Shown piece by piece: positions 11,101-19,755 of a stretch of 64,000 nucleotides of DNA (positions are counted from its first letter, which is position 1; every line of letters begins with the position of its first letter). Source of the DNA: Bursaphelenchus xylophilus. Its lineage: Eukaryota; Nematoda; Chromadorea; Rhabditida; Aphelenchoididae. The notes beneath the pieces are model-generated. The model was not told the origin of the DNA. It made no database searches and saw only the letters and a program-made list of their open reading frames with translations. Where the stretch lies: the NCBI GenBank assembly GCA_904066235.2, contig CAJFCV020000006.1:6386001-6450000 (forward strand), in the 5' to 3' direction. The translations under genes and the position numbers were made by a program.

Positions 11101-11979
11101 GTACGACCACTCTCTTCTGCGTTAGAGCGCATCATCTTGGGGTGGCCGTTTTTTTTGACCGCCACTGTATGTAAAAAATAGGAGATTGACTTTTCGGTCA
11201 TTGTGTTTTTCGGGTGGGGACTTTTCGGGTGATGAGTAAAAAATTGTAAAATCAGATACTACTGATGACTCAACATAGTAAATAATTTAAAAAAACTTTT
11301 ACATCCGTTTTTGGGGGTTTTGACAATGGAGAATTAACACTAATGACAAAGAATTTTCAAAAATTTTTTCACTAAAAAAGTTGAAGATTCCACCAAGCCG
11401 TTTCCTTGGTGGAATCGTTCAGAACATTCGCTAGTAATCTTATCGGTTGCTGCTATTTTTTGGGGTTTCTTTTGTAATTCGCTGTTCAATAATTATTAAT
11501 AATTAATTTTTCAAATACTAACATTGGCTATACATATTGGGCCAATACCCGATCTGCCCCGAATTATGGGTAGTTAATAAGTGATGCGTCTGCTCACCTT
11601 GAATCTGACGTCTTGAATTCGCTTTGCGTTTGAAGCTTCTGTAGACTCCTTAAAGCAACATTTGACTTACGATTGAAGAATATTCTACCTTTTTTCTGGG
11701 AATATTGCTGAATGCTTTTACTTCCAAGGAGTCCATCATATTCTCGATCTTAATATTTATTAGATGATTCAGAGTAAAAACAGAAAGGTGAATAGTTACC
11801 CTTTGGATCTTGAAGTCTTCCTGATTGAGTTTTTCCTCGATATCAAGTCGGAGAATCATCTGTCTTCTGTTGCCAGTGCCCAAATGCAGAGTTTTTATCA
11901 AGAGTTCAATTATCTGACGACACTTCTCGAGATCTGCATCTTCCACTGGCTCTCCAGTCGCGCACCGAATCGAATCCAT
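8104..11979 (-). CDS. Uncharacterised 206-aa helical protein with a transposon-filled 3.2-kb intron
   Basis: Four exons, 11800-11979, 11671-11748, 11598-11648 and 8104-8415, total 621 nt, and every junction is phase 0. The N-terminal half starts MDSIRCATGEPVEDADLEKC and continues LEKCRQIIELLIKTLHLG. The C-terminal half contains SGYTRLLDSLQKSVDILERF and YENLMEFVLKLKKILIKLHF. Predicted character: mostly alpha-helical, charged, no signal peptide or membrane segment, so an intracellular complex subunit is possible. I do not recognise the family. The intron 8416-11597 holds two transposable elements and part of another, so an alternative is two separate transcription units. The matching phases and shared strand favour one gene. 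ATG 11979 lies about 200 bp from the Otx gene's stop on the same strand. Confidence 0.55.
8717..9308. mobile_element. Tc5-type inverted-repeat element (592 bp) with internal tRNA-Ser-like sequence, copy 1
   Basis: Terminal inverted repeats of roughly 130 bp begin CAAGGAAAGTACTTTTATGG and end with the complement. The element is flanked by a 3-bp TGA duplication (8714-8716 and 9309-9311). Duplication of TNA is known for C. elegans Tc4 and Tc5, and Tc5 ends also begin CAAGG. The centre carries a minus-strand tRNA-like segment. No transposase ORF is seen. It lies in the long intron of the 206-aa gene. Confidence 0.8.
9016..9098 (-). other. tRNA-Ser-like segment with Pol III A and B boxes inside element copy 1
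   Basis: On the minus strand an A box TGGCCGAGTGG (9080-9090) is followed 52 nt later by a B box GGTTCGATTTC (9028-9038). GCGATG precedes the A box, as in serine tRNAs. The anticodon stem pairs poorly, so it is a degenerate tRNA-derived sequence rather than a working tRNA gene. Confidence 0.55.
9312..9625. repeat. Repeat remnant ending in GAAACACCCTGTA
   Basis: This AT-rich sequence ends at about 9580 with CTTGAAACACCCTGTATA, the same terminus as the intronic elements at 4673-5335 and 39911-40540. No matching left end was found, so it is probably a truncated copy. Confidence 0.4.
9626..11167. mobile_element. 1.54-kb foldback element with ~680-bp near-identical inverted arms (Tc1-like ends)
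   Basis: The left arm (9626 to about 10305) is repeated almost perfectly in inverse orientation at about 10489-11167, leaving a spacer of about 180 bp. Ends are CAGTGGCGGTCAAAAAAA and its complement, flanked by TA, as for Tc1/mariner elements (Tc1 also starts CAGTG). A second TIR-like motif, TGGTCAAAAAAAATGGCCAC, lies inside each arm. Both arms contain mirrored copies of the same ~60-codon open frame, beginning MEFFDLIFSKNPFWRPLNNE, probably without coding meaning. Confidence 0.9.
11168..11597. other. Remainder of the long intron, no gene recognised
   Basis: AT-rich sequence between the foldback element and exon 3 of the 206-aa gene. It has a short segment with TTCGGGTGGGGA and GGGTGATGAGTAAAAAATTGTAAAA that resembles 17950-18060, so it is likely remnant repeat. 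Confidence 0.35.
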
Positions 11980-12185
11980 TGTCCTCAATTAACAGATTAA
12001 CAGACCGAAAAATCTGTCGAGATAAAAATGAAGTTTTATTTTTTTTGTACTTCACATAATTATACAATATGCAAATTTTTTAATTTGATGAATAGAAAAA
12101 ATTAAACAAGCCTTTAAAGAAATAATAATTTGTATCTATAAAAAATTATGCGAAGGGGGATCAAAGCCAGGTCGTTGTAATGGGG

Positions 12186-13557
12186 TCAACATTGTCCGGG
12201 GAAGAAGTAGGGATTTGTATACGGAGACATATTCTGAGAGTTCTGCATCACCGAGTAGGTCTGCCCTTCTTCAAGGACAGTGCTGGATGCTGGAGTCACC
12301 AATGGGTATCCGGAATATCCAAGAGAAGCATCGAATCCAACATTACCATAATAACCCATTCCTTGATAAGAAAGATACGGATTTAGAGAGTTTTGGGAGT
12401 AGATAGGGGTGGTCGATCCAAGCCCAAAAGAGGCAGCCAAAGAGGTATTATCAGCACCCCAAGCCATGTCAGTTAGTTCGGTTGGACGGGAAGCTTGTCC
12501 CAGCAAAACACTGGCATCAGGCAGGGATTTGTTGTAGTCCATCAAGGAGACGCCCAGACTGGCTGAACCCATTCCAGCACCCACCAATGCACTTGTCGAA
12601 TCTGTCTTCAAAAGATTCAGCTGATTTAAATCTGCTTGACTAATTTGAGGGATGTCAACTGTTGATTCAATTGGAGTCAATGTATTCTTTGCTTCGGGCA
12701 AAAAAAGTTGGGAATCAGACCGGGAAAGATTCGGGGCTGAATGATCTTGGTCGACAGAAGTTTGCCCTGCTTCTGCAGACATATTAGGGCTTGTTAGGGC
12801 TCTGGAAGAAGGGGTTATAACAATTACAGATTTTTCTATAAGCCGTCATAAACACTCACTCAAAACTTGATTTGTTGTGCTGAGTATCCATCTCATGGCC
12901 ATTCTTAGCTTCGAATGAAGACGATTGTCCCACAGAATCCGAAGCTCCTTGGAGTGGGGATGACGTCTCGCTTGAATGATTGGAGTCTTTATTTATGTCG
13001 AAACTGTTGTTGTTGCTTCCATTAGCAGCAGCTGCTGCCGCAGCGGCGGCTGCTGCTCGTTTAGCAGCTTCTTGTTTCATGGAAGCCACTGTCGGGGGCT
13101 TCGGCTTCTGCTTATCTTGCTGTCGTTGTTTGGCTCGGCGATTCTTGAACCAGACCTGCAAAGATGTGAACCTCAATTACTGTAACCTGCTTGAATTCGG
13201 GATTCTTGAAGATGGATTTGCTCGGCGATCTTTTCCCTGGTGAAGACATCGGGATAAGGGGTTGAGTTAAACAGATTCTCCAGAACTTCCAGTTGATGTC
13301 TGTTGAAGGTCGTCCTTTCCCTTCTGTTTTTACGTGGTGGTAATCCTAACATATTTATAGGTTACAGATCTGTAATAATAAATTAGCTTACCGTTATGTC
13401 CACCGATGTTAGAAAACATTGCCACGGGCATCAAGGGATTAGACAACGGCTGATATTGCCCGAAGGGAGTACCACTTGGAGTACCAGGTGTTGAATTGGA
13501 GCTGGTGGACGCCGCTGGAAGATGGTATGAAGCAGCAGCGAAATTACTGTAGACCAT
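12186..13557 (-). CDS. Otx/orthodenticle-type homeobox transcription factor (K50 paired-like)
   Basis: Transcription factor of the Otx class (C. elegans ceh-36, ceh-37 and ttx-1), acting in head and sensory neuron fate. The homeodomain is split over exon 2 (13191-13345, [20 protein letters not shown] to QESRIQ) and exon 3 (ending 13155, [13 protein letters not shown]). Lysine at homeodomain position 50 predicts binding to TAATCC. The Q46|V47 intron is 35 nt with a GC donor (CAA|GCAGGT). Downstream comes a basic stretch (QKPKPP), an 11-alanine tract, and a Ser/Asn-rich region; the last exon (12186 to about 12800) is rich in Gly, Ser, Tyr and Asn (for example [10 protein letters not shown]) and ends with PFFPG-like YFFPGQC. 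The N-terminal exon is Ser/Thr/Pro-rich and contains [19 protein letters not shown] 13557 is the first in that exon, but a TTTCTAG acceptor upstream leaves an earlier exon possible. Confidence 0.85.
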
Positions 13558-14931
13558 ACTGTATTGTAGATGGTTCCAGAGATTGTTTGGCCTAGAAATG
13601 ATAAGCGGATAAGCCTGACAAAGCTGATTAACGGGGTTTAAGGAGAACAAAAGCTGATTAGAACGTGTTAGGGAAATGGGACTAATCGCTTGACAACGCC
13701 AGCATAAAAGTTCTGACTGAATCCAGTCTCTTCACAGTCACTACCAGAGGCGATCGATGGCCGATTCATCGAGGATTTGCATAATCAGCCCGGGGTTTTC
13801 GCAATAGAGACTCTCGAATGCTCTCAAGTCTCTTCGGGATGAAGTTATCAGTCCCCTTTCCTCTCCTCTATTTGCCCCTTTCCTAAATTCGTTGTTTAAA
13901 TTGGTTACTGTATATAGAGAGACAAGTAAACTGATATTGGCTGACGCTTTCTCTCGTCATCCAAGGTCACTATTGTGCCTAATTAAGGCGCTTCTGACCC
14001 GATCATCCTTCATAATCTTCTTAAGCGATACTGTCTATCCTTGTAACCCCTTCCCTTAAAGTTTCAGCGCTTAAAAACAGTCAAAAGGAGAATCCGATTA
14101 AGGTATTTTAGTATAAAGATTATACGGAATAAGGTGGCTTTAATGCGGATAATGAAAAGCCAATAAAGCCCTGGGGACTTTGCGTGTGAGAGCCCTGATC
14201 GCGTGGATTAGAGACCGAACTAATTCCTTCATGGAATGCTAGGCCAGATTAGCGACCAATTACCTGATAAGGCCAGGTAAGAGGGCCAAGTGGCTCGAAG
14301 CCGCGGGCTCTTGTTTTGGGCTTCGCGGTCCTCCGGAAAGGGATTTAGGATCGGGGCGTGCTGTAAAAGTGATGGGTACGGTGCTTGTTTCAATAGTCTG
14401 GCTTGTTGCCTGGACAACTCGCCCCACTCCGGAAACGATGGCTTCTTCGGCCGGGCCCTGAGGCGATATCGCCCGTCTTGGCTCTTAATCCGACGCCCAT
14501 TCGCTTCCCCCATTTTGAGACCAATTCCCATTTATTAATTTACCGTAGAGAGGAAAACAATTAATTTTTGACTAGGGTCTTATCAATTCCCTCTTTTTCC
14601 CAACTTACCCAATTAATTGCATCGCGGGTTACGGTAGGATTCTGAGTCTGATGACAACTGGTCTCGATCAAATTGTTCGATTGTTCTGCCGCGCAAATCC
14701 GGTTCCTTCTGTTCGAGTACTGTGGCACAAGGCCCGCCTCGAACGTCCTTTTTACTCAGGGTACCCACACTTTGCCTAAGATAAGATTGGAAGGGGCTCA
14801 TCCAGGCCATGATTGTGTCATCGTTTGACCGGGGGTTGTTTGGTTTTCGGGGGCTATGAACAAAACAAGAAATCATGTAAATTGATGGACATGCATGAAA
14901 TTACGCAATCAGGAAATAAAAAAACATTTTT
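13558..14931. promoter_or_regulatory. 1.4-kb region upstream of the Otx gene with candidate K50 homeodomain sites
   Basis: No coding exon recognised. It is less AT-rich than other spacers in the window, with GGATTA at 14205-14210 and TAATCC at 14486-14491, the sequences bound by K50 homeodomains, so autoregulation is conceivable. The longer open frames here (for example 14229-14531) have no protein-like features. Assignment as regulatory DNA is inference from position. Confidence 0.3.
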
Positions 14932-16648
14932 CTAGGTAGATTTACTAAAAAAAAATATAATCATCAGTAATATTTGCAACGGAGAGGAAATTAATTCAAT
15001 ACCACTGCTCCGTTCGACTTCGGTTAAAGACGATTGTAGGTTGAGGGTGAAGAAGACGCCATTATCACCTAGAATGTAAATGTAAACAGAGACCAAGAAC
15101 AAGGGAAATCCTTTGAACAAATAACCTACGATCATGATAAGTGTTATCGCCGAGTGCTGATTGACTTCTTTTCATGAAAATTCCAACCATCTGAGGCCCG
15201 AACGAGTGATCTAGACCCTGCTCGAGACCTGTCAAGGGTTGCGTAATCTAGGGTAAGATCTCCTGAAACATGATAGGCCTACTTTTGATCGGTTTCCGGA
15301 ACATAATCACCATCCGACCGGCCACTTTCCAACCGAAAGCCGCCGAAAAGGAGCTATTACCGCCAACCTGAGTATCCCACAGAGGAGTGTGATTACTGTA
15401 GACAAACCCATCTCGTACATTTATGTGCCCGTCAAAGGTTATTGAAGCCGTTAGGATATCCAGGCAAGAAGCAATGTCGAGAAGATAATTCCGCCCAATC
15501 TCAGCTAGGTTTGAAGGTGCATTAAACAAACGTTTTCTTACTGTAATTTATAATATCGGCGCCTAGAAATTCTTCAGGCCAATCCCTGCATTCAATTCCG
15601 AAGAAGCTTGGCCTCAATCCAAGAGTAATTTCTCCGCAAATTTCTGTGTCTATAATAAATTCAATTTGACCAGAAATAACTCGTGAATATAAAAAATCAT
15701 TCGAAGAGAGTATAGTCTGAGTATAACATCCATCGTTGAAGATCCCATAACTGATGTAATTCCAAGAGTTCGTTGAGTTGGGCCCATCCTTATTGAAGCA
15801 GGCATCGTATTTATTCATTATTGAGACTGTAAGGAATCATAGAGTTATTTATGGATCATACCCATCTCACAATTATCTCCAAACATTCCATTTTGGCAAA
15901 CACAAATCTTGGAGATTGCTTCCTTCTCCTGGATAATACATTTCCCTCCATTTAGACAATCACGGTCATCATGACAATCAACGAAAATAAGATGACATTA
16001 TTAAATGTTTTATTGATAACAAATGCAAAATTATAAGATTGTATGCCCATTCCCAACACCCGTTTACCTTTCAATTGGCAATAATCTCCCTCAAATTGCG
16101 TTTCCTTGCACAATTCACCGGTAACATTGCTTGCGGTAACTTCCTTATCACGAATATCAATATCCGCGCAACTAAAGTAAGTGGGGCCACTGGTCGTGGA
16201 CTCCTCAATTTGCATAAAACAATCATCGCATGGGTGTTTAAAAGAGATTGTGACAGAGTTGATGTTACTGTTAAAGGATTGTTCTTGTGATTTGGAAGAC
16301 GGATGGATTTGGATAGAGTGGTTTGAAGAATCGTAAAGATTTATTCTGTAACCTTTCTAAAAACCCAGTTTAGCAGTCATGTATTTAATACCTCACATTA
16401 TGATTTCCTGTCGTTTTCCATCGCAAAACATAAGGCCGATGTAGAACAAAGGTGTATTTGTGACCTGAAAGAAGCTCCTTTGACTCCGCTCTTTGCCTAC
16501 TCTTATTGTTTTTGTTTATTCCACAGGGATAATGATAATCCCTCGAGTTAATTCCATCCAAAGACGGCCATCTTGGGAAAGGAAAAATCCAGGAGATATT
16601 GGAATTAAGGGAAGGGAAGAACAGAAACAGACAGAGGAGCCATATCAT
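14932..16648 (-). CDS. Secreted/anchored protein with LPMO-like N-terminal domain, EGF module and DOMON-like domain
   Basis: ATG 16648 starts a signal peptide (MIWLLCLFLFFPSLNS). The mature N-terminus has FPFPRWPS and YPCG, then KGYRINLYD, HPCDDCFMQI and YFSCADIDI. These resemble the C-x-x-C...SCADI pattern of AA15-type LPMO and chitin-binding-4-like domains, but no N-terminal histidine is evident, so catalysis is doubtful. An EGF-like module follows (DCLNGGKC ... CVCQNGMFGDNC, about 15855-15965). Next comes a domain from MNKYDACFNKDGPNS to FGWKVAGRMVIMFRKPIK that looks like DOMON (heme/sugar-binding beta sandwich). The frame stops at 15248, but coding-like sequence continues in another frame (about 15130-15240). 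A later segment ending in ISSPLQILLMIIFFFSKST (stop 14932) looks like a GPI signal or membrane anchor. The 3' exon structure is uncertain. Confidence 0.55.
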
Positions 16649-16878
16649 CGCGCTTCATGTGATCATCATGGCATCAGAAGCGGGGAAAACAAACTAAAAG
16701 CAAGTAAAACACATGGATGGGTGGTTCGGAAAGCGGGAGTCTGACTCGAATCGACCTCATTTTGGAGGATTAAACAGGAGCGACCACACTTTGCAACACT
16801 CCGATATTAAAATTTAGTTCACACACCTCGAGTCACTTTATTGTTTCGAACATAACAAGTTTATGAATAATAAAGGGA

Positions 16879-17462
16879 TTACTTATTCTTTTTCGATCTG
16901 ACTTCTTTATCCCAGCTGATGAACGGTTCTGTAGTGAAGAAACCTTCAGTTGATTTGAAAAAGTCATCCAACGAGATATTGTACTTTTGCTCGTAACTCA
17001 GGGCTTGTGCTACCATATCGAATTTGTCCAATTGTTTAACCGCAATGGCTTCCTTTGTACTCGCATTCTCATATTCCATCCAAAGTTGATACCATTCGTC
17101 TTTTGCCATTGGAACATATGAAGAAATTGTATTCACTGCCTAGATTAATTAAGATGTTAGACATAAAACTAAAGATGCTTTACTTTCTCTTCCAACTTGA
17201 ATTTCTCTGAGGCTGACACACCACATCTGGGGGTAATATCCCCGACAATTGATTCGCCAATATCATGCACCAACGCCATCTTAACGCACTTGTTTATATC
17301 CAATTCTTTGGGGTCTAAGGTCATGGCCAAGACCGCCATTCGATACATATGGCTAGCCACAGTCTCCGGTTCGGGAACTTTGTGGTGGACCCACCCGGTT
17401 CTTTTCAAATGCTTCAAGTTGTCCAGACATTCCAACAACGGGAATATTTCGATTGAGGACAT
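16879..17462 (-). CDS. hddc2: HD-domain 5'-deoxynucleotidase (HDDC2 / YfbR-like)
   Basis: Cytosolic HD-superfamily phosphohydrolase removing phosphate from deoxynucleoside 5'-monophosphates. Two exons (17184-17462, 16879-17139) give 179 aa, close to other HDDC2 proteins. Visible motifs: LKHLKRTGWVHHKV, ETVASHMYRMAVLAM (first metal-binding His), ALVHDIGESIVGDITP (the HD pair plus conserved Glu/Asp), and ELWxEYE-like YQLWMEYENASTKEA with KQLDKFDMVAQALSYE, the last conserved Asp region. All metal ligands expected for the fold appear present. The start at 17462 is the first ATG in frame. The gene lies downstream of PSMD10 on the same strand, separated by about 980 bp of repeat. Confidence 0.9.
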
Positions 17463-18437
17463 CTATACGTAAGCGTATGGAAGGTTTTTGTCCCCACAAC
17501 GGTTTTGTCCCAGGACGTTTTTTCCCCAATGTTTTGGGCCTTTTAGTCCCCAGACTGGGTTTGCCCCCAAGCCTGGGCGCGTTGTCTTCACATCAGAGTT
17601 GGTTATTGTACAAACTACAAAGTAATTGAGGTACTAATAGCACGTGATACTATATAGTACGAGGCATAAATTAGGTCAAAAGGTGTTAGTGTTGTTGGTT
17701 TGATAACCGGTACTGCGCGAAAACATGTTTTAGGACTTTGTACTATCTAGTACGAATTTATTTTTGACAGAAACTTTTTGAACAGCTCCGGGTATCAAAA
17801 CAACAGCATTAATAAATTATGGCCTAATTTATATATCGTGCTAAATAGTACCACCAAGGACCAAACACAAAAAATTCTAAAACATATTTTTGCGTAGTAC
17901 TGGTTATCAAACCAACAGCACTAACACCTTTTGACCTAATTTTTGGGGTCGAGAAATTCGGGTGGCGCATATGCGGGTGCTGGATTTTTGGGGTGGGTGA
18001 ATTGTCGGATGATGAAGAAAATATTGTATTGATGGTTAATAAATATACTGTAACATTATTTAAATTTTTTTCTAATTTTATTCTTTAATGGGGGTTTCGA
18101 CCATCTGGTCTGCGGGTAAAAAAATGGGGACGAAAATGTCTTGGGGACAAAACCGTCCTGGGAGCAAAACCGGGGTGGGGAATAAAACGGGCCCAATCCT
18201 GTACAAGATTGGTTACGTTAAACGCGAAGATTCTTTCAAAATTTCCCAAGGCCCCAAAAGCCCGGCCCTGGGGCACTAAAAGCCCCACTCGTTCCTGAAT
18301 ATTTTTTTATTTTGCGCGAAAATATTTTACTCATAAGTAAAACTGTATATGACAAACAATAGCTCAGAAATCTAAGTCAAGAAACGAACAGTTTATCAAT
18401 AATAAATAGTAACATACATTATAAACTTGAACAGAAA
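17463..18437. repeat. Nested inverted-repeat region between PSMD10 and HDDC2
   Basis: The inner inverted repeats of about 63 bp (17671-17733 and 17877-17940; TTAGGTCAAAAGGTGTTAGT and its complement) are nearly identical. Outside them are degenerate repeats of the type GGGGACAAAACCGTCC, in one orientation at 17480-17590 and the other at 18110-18290, so the block is a composite palindrome. Similar GGGGACAAAAC arrays occur at 63514-63665. No gene recognised. Confidence 0.6.
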
Positions 18438-19215
18438 TTAGCCACCGAGTTCTGAAGCCGCATCTTGCAGTTTTCTCCTCAAATCAGCAGTTTTACAGTA
18501 ATCCAAGGGCGTCTTTTCTTCTCTGTTTTGTCTGTTGATATCTGCTCCTTTCTTAGCTAACAAGATAGCCGTACTGTCGTTCTGATCTTCCACCGCCATT
18601 TGAAGAGCAGTGTTACCTTCTCTATCGGCCAGATCAACTCTTGCTCCCTTCTGGGACATCAATAACATAACCATATCCACATGGCCTTTGGCCGCAGCAC
18701 GATGGATCGGAGCACTACCATAATTATCTTGAACGTTCACCTCTGCTCCATTTTCAAGCAACATTCTTGCAATGGATATCAGATTCTTTGAAGCCGCATA
18801 ATGGAGAGATGACTGGCCGTTTGAATTTCTATTCAATAAATTTAAAAAGACTAAGATAACTAAATATAAACAATAAAAGGAACGCATACCTGTGGTTGAC
18901 ATCACAGTCGCAAGAACTCAGGAGATACTTGACTACATCGAAATGTCCAGCAGAAGAAGCAATCATCAACACACTCCATCCAGAATCGTCAGTAGCCAAA
19001 GCCATCTCAGGATTGTCCCGAAGGACCAGTTCTATAAAAGGTAAACATCCTCCAGAAGCTGCCCAATGAATGGCTATGCGACCACTGTCATCTTTAAAGT
19101 TTAATAAACTCTTATCCTCTTGCACAATCTTCTTCGCTCCTTCGGGCAAATTGGACCGCAAGAATTCGACAAGTTCACTGTACTTGTTACTCTTCTCGGT
19201 TGTTCCCTTCAACAT
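18438..19215 (-). CDS. psmd10: 26S proteasome assembly chaperone gankyrin (PSMD10)
   Basis: Ankyrin-repeat chaperone that binds the Rpt3 ATPase during assembly of the 19S regulatory particle. Exons 18890-19215 and 18438-18828 join in frame to 238 aa, against 226 in human. Six to seven ankyrin repeats are visible: RIAIHWAASGGCLPFIELVL, GWSVLMIASSAGHFDVVKYL, GQSSLHYAASKNLISIARML, GSAPIHRAAAKGHVDMVMLL, GNTALQMAVEDQNDSTAILL, and a final EEKTPLDYCKT. The pairs HYAASKN and HRAAAKG and the EEKTPL motif are characteristic of gankyrin rather than of generic ankyrin proteins. It is divergently arranged with INTS2, about 540 bp apart, with a palindrome in the shared promoter region. Confidence 0.9.
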
Positions 19216-19549
19216 TATAAGCCGTCAGAATGACAGGAACAACGACAAACTAACTGTACGAAATTTTGTCACTGTTTTTTAGTTAAGCGGAATGCCAACA
19301 CTTTTCTATAAACAGCAAACACCCGGGAGATTTTAAGATTCTAAAAAAGATGTCATAGTTAGTCAATCAGGCTGTCAAAGCATGAAGAACAAGACCTTTA
19401 TTTGTACGTATAATTATATCAGACATGTCAATAACATACTGCGTCAAGTTTAAGAAGTTAGTCTTATGTAGCTGCCGTCACGATGACTGGTTTTATGTTT
19501 ATGGTCATCAAGAAAAATTCGAAAAAAGATTTGCCAAATTTCTTTGGGT

Positions 19550-19705
19550 GTATATTTTCCTCCCAGAATAAAAAAATATTTTTCCCACACAGGGAACTCA
19601 AAATCACTTATAAAAACCTCAAGTTTTTATAAGTAATTAAAAGTTATCATTTTCTTTTCTGTGGAAAATATTTTTTTATTCTGGGCGAAAATATTTTCCC
19701 CGATT
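19550..19705. repeat. ~150-bp near-palindrome in the PSMD10/INTS2 divergent promoter region
   Basis: The core hairpin ACTTATAAAAAC-CTCAA-GTTTTTATAAGT (about 19606-19634) is nested in outer arms CCCAGAATAAAAAAATATTT (19562-19581) and the complement near 19665-19686. Part of the outer arm sequence also occurs at 18300-18330. It looks like a small foldback element. Confidence 0.6.
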
Positions 19706-19755
19706 TCTTTCGTAGGGTGAAATAAAAGTAAAGTGAACGTCTCCGGAATGAAGTA

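Noticed and set aside
12976..13243. Alanine/leucine-rich plus-strand frames
   Set aside because: They mirror the polyalanine tract and homeodomain exon of the Otx gene.
14229..14538. Overlapping open frames of about 100 and 82 codons on the two strands upstream of the Otx gene
   Set aside because: Both have arbitrary composition and no splice or start context; they fall in likely regulatory DNA.
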